64,000 nt of DNA from Thermoflexus sp042408815 (GTDB lineage: Bacteria > Chloroflexota > Anaerolineae > Thermoflexales > Thermoflexaceae): contig NZ_JBHOQR010000025.1 of the NCBI RefSeq assembly GCF_042408815.1, forward strand, positions 156,949 to 220,948. Reading direction: 5' to 3'. Below, one piece after another: positions 24,487 through 34,400 of the stretch. The position numbers were made by a program, and so were the translations under genes. The notes under the pieces are model-generated. The model was not told the origin of the DNA and did not search any database. It saw nothing but the letters and a program-made list of their open reading frames with translations. Numbering within the stretch: the stretch's first letter is position 1; the number at the start of each line of letters is the position of its first letter.

Positions 24487-27204
24487 ATGACGGCGAAGGG
24501 GATGGTCCTTCCCAAAACCTTCAACCCCCAGGAGATCGAGGAGCCGATTTATCAATGGTGGGAGCAGCGGGGTTTCTTCACGCCGCGCATCGACCCCGCC
24601 CAGCGGCCCTTCGTGATCTCCATGCCTCCGCCTAACGTCACCGGGGAGCTCCATATGGGCCACGCCATGTTCGTGACCCTGGAAGACCTCATGATCCGCT
24701 ACCACCGGATGAAAGGGGAGCCCACCCTCTGGGTGCCCGGGACAGATCACGCGGGCATCGCTACCCAGGTGATGGTGGAGCGGGAGATCGCGAAGGAAGG
24801 CCTCACCCGGCGCCAACTGGGCCGGGAGCGCTTCCTGGAGCGAGTGTGGGCCTGGAAAGAGAAATACGGGGGCACCATCACCCGCCAGCTCCGCCGGCTT
24901 GGAGCCTCCTGTGACTGGACCCGGGAACGGTTCACGATGGACCCGGTTTACTCCCGGGCGGTGCGCGAGGCCTTTGTTCGCCTATACGAGCGGGGCCTGA
25001 TCTACCGTGGGGAATACCTGATCAACTGGTGCCCCCGTTGCGAGACCGCCCTCTCGGATCTCGAGGTGGAACGGGAAGAGGAAGAAGAGGGTTTCCTCTA
25101 TTACATCCGCTATCCCCTCCTGGGGAACGGGTGGGAGGGACCGACCGCGCCATGGGGCAGCGGCCGATGGGCCGAGGGCGCGCGGGATTTCATCACAGTG
25201 GCCACTACCCGGCCGGAAACCCTGCTCGGGGACACCGCCGTGGCGGTGCATCCGGAGGATGAGCGTTACGCCCACTGGGTGGGCCGGATCGCGGTGCTGC
25301 CGGCCCTGGGCCGTCGCCTCCCGATCATCGCTGACCCAGCGGTGGATCGGGAGTTCGGGACCGGCGCGGTGAAGGTCACCCCCGGGCACGACCCGACGGA
25401 CTATGAGATCGGGGAGCGGCACGGGTTGCCCCGCATCAACGTGATGAACCCGGACGCCACCATCCATGCGAACGGCGGTCCCTACGCCGGGATGGACCGC
25501 TTCCGGGCCCGCGAGGCCATCGTGGCCGATCTGCAACGGGAAGGGCTGCTGGAGAAGATCGAGCCCCATCGCTACGCCCCGGGCCGCTGCCAGCGCTGCG
25601 GCACCATCGTGGAGCCTCTGCTCTCCCTCCAGTGGTTCGTCAACGTGAAGCCGCTGGCCGAGGAGGCGATCCGGGCGGTGAAGGAGGGCCGCATCCGCAT
25701 CCTCCCCGAGCGCTTCGAGAAGGACTACTTCCGCTGGCTGGAGAACATCCGCCCCTGGTGCATCAGCCGCCAGCTGTGGTGGGGGCACCGCATCCCAGCA
25801 TGGTATTGTAACGATTGCGGGCATATCACGGTGGCCCGGGAGGATCCCGCCGTCTGCGCCCGCTGCGGGAGTGCCCGGATCCGCCAGGACGAGGACGTGC
25901 TGGACACTTGGTTCTCTTCCGCCCTCTGGCCCTTCGCCACCCTGGGCTGGCCGGACGATACGGAAGATCTGCGTTATTTTTATCCGACCACCGTGATGGA
26001 GACCGGCTACGACATCCTGTTCTTCTGGGTGGCGCGGATGGTGATGATGGGCCTGGCTATGACCGGCGAGGTCCCTTTCCGCATCGTCTACCTTCACGGC
26101 CTGGTGCGGGATGAGAAGGGCGAGAAGATGAGCAAGACGAAGGGCAACGTCATCGACCCCCTGGTGGTGATCCGGGATTATGGGGCGGACGCGCTACGCT
26201 TCACCCTGGCCACTGGCTCCACGCCGGGCAACGACATGCGCCTCTCCCTCCAGCGGGTGGAGGGAAGCCGCAACTTCGCCAATAAGCTCTGGAACGCGGC
26301 CCGCTTCATCCTGGGGACGCTCTCCGGGCCAGTGCCACGCCCTTCCTGGGATGACCCTGCGCTCACCCTGCCGGACCGCTGGATCCTTTCCCGTTACCAT
26401 CGCACGGTGGCGGCGGTGACCCAGGCGCTGGAGGAGTTCGACTTCGGGGAGGCTGGGCGGCGGATCCACGAATTCACCTGGGATGAGTTCTGCGACTGGT
26501 ATATCGAGATGGCCAAGGAGCCCCTCTACCGAGGGTCCGCCGCCGATGCCACGCGCACCCAGGGGATCCTGGTCTACGTCCTGGATGGGATTCTGCGGCT
26601 GTTGCATCCTTTCATGCCTTTCATCACGGAGGCTCTGTGGGGATATCTCCGGCGAGCGGGGGCGGTGGACGGGGCGGAGGCGCTGATCGTGGCGGCCTGG
26701 CCGACCCCCGGGCCGGTTGATGAGGTGGCGGAAGCGGCGATGCAGGCGCTGATCGAGATCGTTCGCATCATCCGGAACGCCCGGGAGGAGCATCGGGTGC
26801 CTTCCGATCGGCGGATCCCAGCGTGGATTGCCGCGGGGGAGCTCCAGCCGGTCCTGGAGGCACACCGGAGCCTGTTGGCCTCGCTGGCCCGGCTGGATCC
26901 GGACCGGCTGGTGCTGGCCGTGGACCTGACGGAGCCTCCGGCCGATGCCCGGGTTTATCCGGCGGGACCGGTTCGGATCTATCTGTCCATCGCCGGCATG
27001 GTGGACCGCGCGGCGGAGCGGGCCCGGCTGGAGCGAGAGCTGGCGGATCTCGAGGCCCGGATCGCGAAGGCAGAGGCGCTCCTGGCCTCGGAGTTCTCCC
27101 GCCGGGCGCCGGCTCATGTGGTGGAAAAGGAGCGCTGCAAGCTGGAGGAGCTCAAAGCCCGGCGAGAGCAGCTGCGGGCGGAATGGGAACGCCTGCGGGA
27201 ATAA
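24487..27204 (+). CDS. valS: valyl-tRNA synthetase
   Basis: Charges tRNA-Val. The 905-residue class Ia synthetase has the HIGH-type motif HMGHAM near residue 57, the CP1 editing domain (ATTRPETLLGDTAVAVHP, with the Thr-rich and GTGAVKVTPGHDPTD editing-site motifs), two zinc-like Cys clusters (NWCPRCETA and WYCNDCGH...CARCG), and the KMSKS motif as EKMSKTKGNV, a common variant. The C-terminal anticodon-binding domain and coiled-coil arm (RLERELADLEARIAKAEALL) are complete. The ATG at 24487 is preceded by AGGAGG with six-base spacing; the ATG at 24457 belongs to the T-box terminator tail. The stop codon overlaps the A-run that serves as the T-tract of the opposing hsp20 terminator. Confidence 0.96.
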   Translation: MTAKGMVLPKTFNPQEIEEPIYQWWEQRGFFTPRIDPAQRPFVISMPPPNVTGELHMGHAMFVTLEDLMIRYHRMKGEPTLWVPGTDHAGIATQVMVEREIAKEGLTRRQLGRERFLERVWAWKEKYGGTITRQLRRLGASCDWTRERFTMDPVYSRAVREAFVRLYERGLIYRGEYLINWCPRCETALSDLEVEREEEEEGFLYYIRYPLLGNGWEGPTAPWGSGRWAEGARDFITVATTRPETLLGDTAVAVHPEDERYAHWVGRIAVLPALGRRLPIIADPAVDREFGTGAVKVTPGHDPTDYEIGERHGLPRINVMNPDATIHANGGPYAGMDRFRAREAIVADLQREGLLEKIEPHRYAPGRCQRCGTIVEPLLSLQWFVNVKPLAEEAIRAVKEGRIRILPERFEKDYFRWLENIRPWCISRQLWWGHRIPAWYCNDCGHITVAREDPAVCARCGSARIRQDEDVLDTWFSSALWPFATLGWPDDTEDLRYFYPTTVMETGYDILFFWVARMVMMGLAMTGEVPFRIVYLHGLVRDEKGEKMSKTKGNVIDPLVVIRDYGADALRFTLATGSTPGNDMRLSLQRVEGSRNFANKLWNAARFILGTLSGPVPRPSWDDPALTLPDRWILSRYHRTVAAVTQALEEFDFGEAGRRIHEFTWDEFCDWYIEMAKEPLYRGSAADATRTQGILVYVLDGILRLLHPFMPFITEALWGYLRRAGAVDGAEALIVAAWPTPGPVDEVAEAAMQALIEIVRIIRNAREEHRVPSDRRIPAWIAAGELQPVLEAHRSLLASLARLDPDRLVLAVDLTEPPADARVYPAGPVRIYLSIAGMVDRAAERARLERELADLEARIAKAEALLASEFSRRAPAHVVEKERCKLEELKARREQLRAEWERLRE

Positions 27205-27233
27205 AAAAGGGGGGACGCTTCTGGGCGTCCCCC
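27203..27233 (-). terminator. intrinsic terminator of hsp20, overlapping the valS stop codon
   Basis: On the minus strand, GGGGGACGC pairs with GCGTCCCCC over a six-base loop, followed by a run of six T (27203-27208). The T-run includes two bases of the valS TAA stop on the other strand, so the two convergent genes are packed tightly. Confidence 0.85.
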
Positions 27234-27251
27234 TGAGCTTCTCCCGACCCC

Positions 27252-27710
27252 TCAACGGGCCACCTGCACCTGGATCACCCGCGGCCGGACGGACTCCGCC
27301 TTCGGGACTACGAGGTGCAGGACGCCGTTCTCCAGGCGGGCATCGATGTGCTCCGCGTCGATGGGATCGCCGAACTCAATCGTCCGGGCGAAGCGCCCGC
27401 CGGTCCAGTCCCGGCGCAGGACAGCGAGGTTCTTCTCGTTCTCGATCTCCGGCAGGGCCACCTCCCCGCGGATGGTGAGGGAGGAGCCCAGGGCCTGCAC
27501 CTCCAGGCTCTCCGGCCGCACACCCGGCATCAGGATGGCCACATGATAGCGGTCAGGCAGCTCGTAGATGTTCACCGGCAGCCCCACGCCCAGGGCGGTG
27601 AACCCGTCGAAGGGCCGCACAAACGCCTGATCGAACAGGCGGTCGATCGCCTCGCGCAGGGTCATGAACGCCGCGTCGAACGGATCCCGGATCATCAGCT
27701 CGCGCGCCAT
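27252..27710 (-). CDS. Hsp20/alpha-crystallin small heat shock protein
   Basis: A 152-residue ATP-independent holdase. The N-terminal region (MARELMIRDPFDAAFMTLRE) is followed by the alpha-crystallin domain with VNIYELPDRYHVAILMPGV, LTIRGEVALPE and the C-terminal GVLHLVVPKAE motif, then the tail RVIQVQVAR with a V-x-V anchor in place of IxI. The ATG at 27710 has a strong AGGAGGTGA; the longer frame upstream is non-coding. A possible -10 (TATGAT on the minus strand, 27768-27773) lies about 60 bases upstream, without a clear -35 or a CIRCE element. Confidence 0.92.
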   Translation of the reverse strand: MARELMIRDPFDAAFMTLREAIDRLFDQAFVRPFDGFTALGVGLPVNIYELPDRYHVAILMPGVRPESLEVQALGSSLTIRGEVALPEIENEKNLAVLRRDWTGGRFARTIEFGDPIDAEHIDARLENGVLHLVVPKAESVRPRVIQVQVAR

Positions 27711-27909
27711 AGGCCTCACCTCCTTTCGGGGGTGGCTTGGCCTGCACCCCTGAGATTTCCAGCCTTCATCATAGGCGGGAGGCCTAAGAGAAGCGTTAGC
27801 GGGAGATAAAAGATCCGCAAACACTGGGTTAAAGGAGGGTCAGCGGGCTCGCGAACGCATCCCCGATCGGGTTTCGAGGTCATGGGGCGGGCCGGCGAGG
27901 CCACCAGAA

Positions 27910-27956
27910 CATTCAAGGCTGCGGGGAGTTCCAGAGGCGCCCCGCAGCCTTGAATG
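27910..27956. repeat. 17-bp perfect inverted repeat (long hairpin)
   Basis: CATTCAAGGCTGCGGGG at 27910-27926 is perfectly complementary to CCCCGCAGCCTTGAATG at 27940-27956, with a 13-base loop. It lies between hsp20 and the aor gene and about 70 bases 3' of the aor stop. There is no T-tract on either strand, so it is either a Rho-independent-like structure without U-run or an mRNA-end stabiliser. The rest of 27711-28024 holds nothing else that I can support. Confidence 0.7.
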
Positions 27957-28024
27957 CCTCTCGGAAAGGACCAGCGACATAAACCCCTGACCGGGTACGA
28001 TGAGGAATCCCTGCCGGACGTTTC

Positions 28025-29914
28025 CTACGAGAGGATCCATTCCAGTCCCAGTTCCCGCAGTTTCTCCGGGGTGGGCATCCCGGTCCGGGGATCCCAGCCG
28101 GCCATTTCATAATAGCGAGTGAGGGCCGCTTCCCATTCCTCCCGATCCACGCTCAGCCCATCGGTTTTGCCGCCCCGCAGGGGCTCGAACAGCCGTTTCG
28201 GCAAGGTGTCCCGATCCCGCCCGGCTCCTTCCCGGGCGTTGAAGGCCCGCAGCATGTTCAGCCTTCGCTCGCCCACCCGCATCACCTCCTCCAGGGTCAC
28301 ATCCCATCCGGTCACCGCGCGCATGAGCGCCACCAGCTCCTCCGGCCCGTAGAGCTGCCAGGAAGGCCCAAAAACGAATTGGCACAGGTCCGCCGTGTCC
28401 AGGAAGCTGTAAAACTTCTGGGTCTCATAGGCAAAGCGGATTTTTGCCTCGTTCAGAACGCGGGGCGGTTGCGGCTCGGTCAGGCTGAGGACAGCCAGCC
28501 GGTCCAGGAAAAGGCGGGGGGATTTCGGCATGTAGAGGGTGTCGTGCTCGCTGGACTGGTGGTCGGCGCCGAAGGGGTTGACAGCGTAGATCAGGGCCAG
28601 GGAGCGCTTGACCTGGGGCATGTGGGCGGGCAGCTCCTGGCCTTTGACGGCGACCACGAGATCTTCCGCCCCGCGGCCGATGATCTGAGCGGCCCGGGCG
28701 GAGCCTTCCGCCAGGACATCCCCGATGCCCTCGCGCCGCACGATCCGCTCCAGCAGGCGGATCATCGCCTCCGCGTCGCCGAAACGCAGGGGAAAGCCCA
28801 CCTCGGCCTCCGTGAGGATTCCCCGCTCGAAACACTCCATGGCGAAGGCAATGGTCGCCCCGCAGGAGATCGTATCCACCCCATACTGATTGCAGATCTG
28901 GTTGGCCAGGGCGATGGCCTCGAGATCGCTAACCCCACAGTAGGAGCCGAAAGTGGAAAGGGTCTCATACTCCGGCCCGCCATAGAGAGGGTCCACCGGG
29001 TGGCCCCGCCACTCCGCCTCCACCACCCGCTTGCAACGGACCACACAGGCGTAACAGGTATCGCGCTCCTTCAGGATGGTCTCGGCCATCCGTTCGCCGG
29101 TGATGCGATCGGCTTCCTCAAAGAAGCCGCTGGTGTAGTTGCGCGTGGGCTGGCCGCCGGCGGCGTTCTGAGCTGCCAGCACGCTGGCGGTTCCATAGAT
29201 CCCCAGGTTTTTGACCGCCAGGTTCGCCTCGTAGGCGGCCGGACCCTGTTTGTTCAACTGTTGGAGGGCCCGGGCGTCGTATGCCGATGGGCGCCAGTGG
29301 CCCCGCACGGCGATGGCCTTGAGGTTTTTGGAGCCCATCACCGCACCCATTCCGGTGCGGCCGTGGGCGCGATTGCACATGTTCATCACGGCGGCGAATC
29401 GGACGAGGCGTTCGCCGGCCGGGCCGATCTGGGCGATCTCGATCTGATCGTCGCCCAGCTCTTCATAGAGGAGGTCCTCCACCTCGCCGGTGGTGCGCCC
29501 CCAGAGGTGGGTCGCGTCCCGCAGCTCGGCCTCCCCGTCGTGGATCCAGAGGTAAACCGGCTTCGGCGCCCGCCCATAGATCACGATGCCGTCGAAGCGG
29601 GCGAACTTGAGCTCAGCGGGCCAGAAGCCACCCGCCTGGGAGTCGCCGATCAGACCGGTGAGGGGAGACTTGGCATTGGCGGTGGCCCGGCTCTGACCGG
29701 AGATGGGGAGGCCAGTGGCCGCGCTGAGGAAGAACGTGAGGGTGTTGCGGGGATCGAAAGGATCGATGCCGGGCGGCGTGTGCCTCAGTACGTAATACAA
29801 CCCCATCGCACTGCCGCCCCAGTAGGTCCGGTAGAATGCCTCGTCCGGCTCCTCCACCCACAGGCGCCCGGACGAGAGATCCACATGCAGGATGCGTCCG
29901 GCGTAACCGAACAT
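28025..29914 (-). CDS. aldehyde:ferredoxin oxidoreductase (tungsten-pterin enzyme)
   Basis: A 629-residue AOR-family enzyme that oxidises aldehydes to acids (or reduces acids) with ferredoxin, using a bis-pterin tungsten or molybdenum cofactor and one 4Fe-4S cluster. The N-terminal cofactor domain has GRILHVDLSSGRLWVEEP and the SPLTG segment (NAKSPLTGLIGDSQAGGFWP). GRTGMGAVMGSKNLKAIAVRG is a family signature. The cluster ligands are C-x2-C-x3-C (DTCYACVVRCK) and a last Cys near the C-terminus (DTADLCQF). The length matches archaeal and bacterial AORs. It stands alone; no MoaD-like or partner ferredoxin subunit is adjacent. Confidence 0.93.
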   Translation of the reverse strand: MFGYAGRILHVDLSSGRLWVEEPDEAFYRTYWGGSAMGLYYVLRHTPPGIDPFDPRNTLTFFLSAATGLPISGQSRATANAKSPLTGLIGDSQAGGFWPAELKFARFDGIVIYGRAPKPVYLWIHDGEAELRDATHLWGRTTGEVEDLLYEELGDDQIEIAQIGPAGERLVRFAAVMNMCNRAHGRTGMGAVMGSKNLKAIAVRGHWRPSAYDARALQQLNKQGPAAYEANLAVKNLGIYGTASVLAAQNAAGGQPTRNYTSGFFEEADRITGERMAETILKERDTCYACVVRCKRVVEAEWRGHPVDPLYGGPEYETLSTFGSYCGVSDLEAIALANQICNQYGVDTISCGATIAFAMECFERGILTEAEVGFPLRFGDAEAMIRLLERIVRREGIGDVLAEGSARAAQIIGRGAEDLVVAVKGQELPAHMPQVKRSLALIYAVNPFGADHQSSEHDTLYMPKSPRLFLDRLAVLSLTEPQPPRVLNEAKIRFAYETQKFYSFLDTADLCQFVFGPSWQLYGPEELVALMRAVTGWDVTLEEVMRVGERRLNMLRAFNAREGAGRDRDTLPKRLFEPLRGGKTDGLSVDREEWEAALTRYYEMAGWDPRTGMPTPEKLRELGLEWILS

Positions 29915-30030
29915 CCGGCCCCTCCTGGAACAGAGTGATCAGATCTTATCTTAGATTTTAGCTGAAGAGCGGGGGTCTTCCGAAGCCGTGAGAACTGGGG
30001 TGCAGGCCGCGGCTGGTCGGGCTGCGGATT

Positions 30031-30945
30031 TCATCGGAACCGTCGGCGCCATTCTTCCTTCAGGGCGATCTGCGAAGGATCGGGCAGGGTGAGGAAATCC
30101 TCTGTCAGGCGCTGAAAAACGGCAGGGAGATCCAGCATGGGGAAATGACGGCCTTCCTCCAGGAGGATCAGACGGGTGGAGGCGTCCAGGCCGCCGTTCA
30201 GGAAGAACGGGGGAGCGATCAGCGGATCCCGCCGACCGTAAACCAGGAGGAGCGGACAATCCACCAGGCGAAGCCACTCCCCGAGTGCCTCCTGATGGAG
30301 CAGAGCGTCCTCCAGGCTGAGGCGGATCGCCTCGGGATCCGCCCGCTGATGTTCCCGCTGCACCTCGGGATACTCCTGGGCGAGACGGCTCAACCGCTCT
30401 ATCAGGATCCCCTTCCCCATCAACCCCCGGGCGCCTTTCGGGATCTCCAAAGCGGTCGGATAGCCGACGGCCAGGACCCGCTGCACCCGATCGGGATGCT
30501 TCAAGGCCAGCCGGATCGCCACCATCGCGCCCAGGGTGTGGCCGATGAGGTGCGCGCGGAGGATCCCCAGATGGTCCATCCATTCCCGGACCAGCTCGAC
30601 CTGGCGCTCCAGGTGGTAGATGGAGTCGGCACCCTGTCGTGGCTTGGCGGAATCCCCAAACCCTGCCAGGTCGACGGCATAGGTCCGGAATCGATGGGAG
30701 AGGGCCTGCATCGTGGGCAGCCAGTAGCGCCACGACCCCACCCACCCGTGCAGGAAGATCACGGGCTGACCCCGACCCAGGGCCTCATAATGGATCAGAT
30801 ACTCCCCAACGGTTGCAATGCTCACGGCTGGCGATTCCCCTGCCTTAGGGATCCGATAGGGATCGAGCTTGCGCGGCTGAGCCTGAGTGAGCCGCGATCT
30901 CTCCTTTCCCTCTTGGGGGCGCGAGGGATGTCCTCGCTTCCCCAA
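30031..30945 (-). CDS. alpha/beta hydrolase with Thr in place of the nucleophile Ser
   Basis: Reads as an alpha/beta-hydrolase: oxyanion region VIFLHGWVGSWRYW, VDLAGFGDS, the elbow LIGHTLGAMVA, the acid YGRRDPLIAP and the His EEGRHFPMLD. The elbow should be G-x-S-x-G, but here it reads G-H-T-L-G, so the canonical serine is threonine. The rest of the triad is intact. It could be a slow or altered hydrolase, or a non-catalytic binder. The first ATG is at 30945, but a GTG at 30825 would begin just before the first beta strand (SIATVGEYLIHYEAL) and may be the real start, since residues 1-40 are polar and unlike the family. It lies 36 bases downstream of the response-regulator gene on the other side of its start, not in one operon with certainty. 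Confidence 0.8.
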   Translation of the reverse strand: MGKRGHPSRPQEGKERSRLTQAQPRKLDPYRIPKAGESPAVSIATVGEYLIHYEALGRGQPVIFLHGWVGSWRYWLPTMQALSHRFRTYAVDLAGFGDSAKPRQGADSIYHLERQVELVREWMDHLGILRAHLIGHTLGAMVAIRLALKHPDRVQRVLAVGYPTALEIPKGARGLMGKGILIERLSRLAQEYPEVQREHQRADPEAIRLSLEDALLHQEALGEWLRLVDCPLLLVYGRRDPLIAPPFFLNGGLDASTRLILLEEGRHFPMLDLPAVFQRLTEDFLTLPDPSQIALKEEWRRRFR

Positions 30946-30981
30946 ATCCGAGCCGGACCGCGGAAATCCAGCTTGTTGGTT

Positions 30982-31365
30982 TCACCCCGATCTCATGCCA
31001 TGCTGATTCAAAAGAGCCTGAACTTGCTGGATAAGCTCATCGGGGGCGAAAGGTTTCAGGATATAGGCATCAGCCCCGGCCTCCATGCCCTGGCGGATCT
31101 CCGCCTCCTGGCCTTTGGCGGATAGGAACACCACGGGGATGGTGCGGGTTTCTTCCTGGGATTTCAGGATGCGGCAGGCCTCATAGCCGGTCATCCGAGG
31201 CATGCGGACATCCAGGATGATCAGGTCGGGGCGATGCTGACGGGCCAGTTCTACCGCTTCCTGGCCGTTGGTGGCGGCGATCACCTGGAAGCCTCCAAAC
31301 TCCAGGGTGAAGACGATCAATTCCCGGATATCCCGTTCATCCTCTGCGATCAGAATCTTGGCCAT
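30982..31365 (-). CDS. single-domain response regulator (CheY-like)
   Basis: A 127-residue receiver only. Acidic pocket residues are in ILIAEDERDIREL, the phospho-acceptor Asp in LIILDVRMPRMTGYE, the Thr/Ser switch in VVFLSAKGQ and the Lys in YILKPFAPDELI. No output domain. It is encoded 3' of the giant hybrid kinase on the same strand (77-base gap), so it is likely a phosphorelay partner of that kinase. Confidence 0.9.
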   Translation of the reverse strand: MAKILIAEDERDIRELIVFTLEFGGFQVIAATNGQEAVELARQHRPDLIILDVRMPRMTGYEACRILKSQEETRTIPVVFLSAKGQEAEIRQGMEAGADAYILKPFAPDELIQQVQALLNQHGMRSG

Positions 31366-31441
31366 CGCTCGGATCCCTCCTATCCGATTACGGGACCAGT
31401 TGCCTGAATCCCCGGGGCAGAAGCGGAAATGGGAACCGTTT

Positions 31442-34400
31442 CTACTCCGCGTTGCCGGATTCTCCCTCGGGGGATTCGCTGAGAAGGCGCCGGATGGCGG
31501 CGACGAACTCCTCGAGCGGGAACGGCTTGAGGAAGAAATCCGCCGCCCCCAGGGCCAGCGCCTGCCGGCGTTTGCCCATTGGATCCGTGGCGCTGGCGGT
31601 CATGATCACCACCGGGATGTCCGCCATCTTCGGGCTGGCCTTCATGCGGGCCAGGGCGTCCAGTCCGTTCATCCCTGCCGGCTTGAGATCCATCAGCACC
31701 AGATCGGGGCGATGGGTCTCAATCCAGGCCAGCGCCTCGATGGCGTTCCCGAAGGTCATCACCTCGAACCCGTGGTCACGTAGGGTGTCCTGGAGCAACG
31801 CCCGGGTCCCTGCGTCATCATCCACGATGACGATGCGGGCATGGCGCCGCGCATACCGGCCGACCACCTCCAGCAATCGTTCCACGTCCACCGGCTTGCC
31901 CAACACATCCACCGCTCCCAGGCGGACCCCTCGTTGGCGATCGGCCAGGACGGAGACGATGATGACCGGGATCTCGGCGGTCACCGGATCGGCCTTCAGT
32001 CGTTCCAGCACCGTGAAGCCGTCCAGGTCGGGCAGGTAGATATCCAGGGTGATCAGCTGCGGATGCTCCTCCCGGGCGAGGCGCAGGGCCTCCTCGCCCC
32101 GATGGGCGACCAGGGTTCGATATCCCGCGCGCTCCAGGTGCTGGACCAGTAGGTCGGCGATATGGTGGTCATCCTCCACGATCAGAATGGGCGAAGGGCC
32201 ATCCCCCCGGACGGGGACCGGTGCCGGTGCGGGGGGTTGATCAGTGGGAGAGGGGGCCTCACGGGCGATGGGGATCGTGAAGTGGAACGTCGATCCCTGG
32301 CCGACCTCGCTTTCCACCCAGATCCGCCCCCCATGCATTTCCACCAGGGCTTTCACGATCGAAAGGCCCAGGCCTGTCCCGGGGGTTTCCTGAACCCTCG
32401 GGTCATCCACCCGATAAAAGCGCTCGAAGATGCGCGGGAGAGCCTCGGGGGGGATGCCGATCCCGGTATCGCTGACCGCCACATGGACGGCTTCTCCCTC
32501 CACGCAGGCCCGGATGTTGATCCGCCCGCCTTCCGGCGTGTATTTGTGGGCATTGCTGATCAGGTTCATCAGGATCTGGATCAGGCGATCCTTATCCGCC
32601 TGGACCGGAGGAAGGAAGGCCGGCAGATCGAGCTCCAGGCGCTGGTTCTTTTCGTCGAGGCGAGCCTTCAGGGAAGCCACCACCGCTTCCACTGCCGCTT
32701 CCAAGGGCATCGGGCGAAGATCCAGCTGGAGGCGGCCGCTCTCGATCCGCGAGATATCCAGCAGGTCATCCACCAGCAGTTTGAGCCGGTCGGCGTTGGC
32801 CTTCACAATCTGCAGGAAGCGGCGCTGCATTTCAGAAAGGGGCCCGGCGGATCCGAGGAGCAGAAGATCCACATAGCCCTTGATGGAGGTCATGGGCGTG
32901 CGGAGCTCGTGGGACACCGTGGAGATGAACTCCGTCTTAGCGCGATCGGCTTCCACCTCCGGCGTGATGTCCCGGAAGACCGAGACGGTGCCCAGGAACT
33001 CGGTGCCCATCATCACCGGCGCGGCGTGGACGGTGATGAAGCGGCCCTCGGGGGCGAGCTCGTGGCGCATGAACAGGGTAGGGGGTTGGCCCCGTGGGGA
33101 GGAAAGCCATCGCCGCAGGGAGGCCATCCATTCCTGCCATGCGGGCCCATAAAGGCCGGTGAAATGATGGATAGGCCGACCAAGGACCTCTTCCCGGCGC
33201 AACCCAAGGATCTGTTCGGCGGCGGCGTTCATCATGATCACCTCGCCCCGGGCATCGGCCACCATCACACCTTCCGCGATGGATTCCAGGATGGCCTGGC
33301 GCTTGGAAACCTCCTCCTGGGCAGCCCGCAGGGTGTTGCCCAGCTGCTCCGCCTGCTGGGTGATCAGCTGATAAAGGGCCGCGTTATGGATGGCCTGAGC
33401 CATCTGCGCGGCCACGGTCTCCAACAGCTGAACTCGTTCCGGATCGAACCCACGGGCTTCCGGGCTAGCGAACACCAGAGCCCCCAGGACGTCCAGGCCC
33501 AAGGTGAGAGGAACCACCAGGGCCGCGCCTGGACGCAGGGCCCGCCAGGGCGCCGGGAGGAGATCGGGGGAGAACGCGGACAGGTTCTGGGTTCGCCGCT
33601 GGCGGATGGCCGCCTGGATCGCCCCGGGGTCTTCGTGGAGGGGCCAGGATTGTCCGATCAGATCAGCACGGCCCGGCCCGATCCCGGCTCGCACCTCCAG
33701 GCGTCCTTTCTCGGGATCCAGCAGGATCACCGCCGCAGTTTCCCCTTCTTCAACGAGGAGCGAGAGCGCCTGCTGAAGGGTAGCCTCCAGCTCCAGGCTG
33801 GCGGTCAGCGCCAGGGTCACCCGATACAACCGCTCCAGCTGGCGATGGCGAGTCGAAAGGTCGGCCAGGGCCTTCTCCAGCGCCTCCGTTCGCTCGCGGA
33901 CCTGGGCTTCGAGCTCCTCACTGAAGCGGCGGGTCTGCTCGTAGAGCCGGGCGTTCTCCAGGGCAACAGCCGCTTGTTCCGCCAGGGTCTGGAGCAGGAT
34001 CTGTTCGATCTCGTCAAAGGCGCCCCGTTCCGGATGGGCCACCGCGATCCATCCGACGATCTCTCCACCCGCCCGCATGGGGACGAGGAGCAGCGAACGC
34101 ACCTCCGGGATCTCCTCGTCCAGGGCCTCAGCTAAATCTCGGAGATAGAGCGCACGGCCGGACCTCATCGCCTGGATCATCCGGGAGGAGCCCAAGAGGG
34201 CTTCCAGCGGGGAGATCTCCAGGCCATCCAGAGCAAATTGGGCGATCAGCTGAGGGGCCTCTTTCTCCATTCGGATCACCCCCGCCCAGCTCGCATGGCT
34301 CAGGGAGGCGGCCGCCTGGGCGATGGCTTCCAGCAGAGCGCCCAGCTCCAGCCGGGCGGCGATCTGCCGGCTGGCTTCGTTCAGGCGGGTGAGGGCCTCG

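Noticed and set aside
27711..28024. CIRCE or other heat-shock operator upstream of hsp20
   Set aside because: No TTAGCACTC-N9-GAGTGCTAA or similar repeat; only a single TTAGCGGGAG half-like match.
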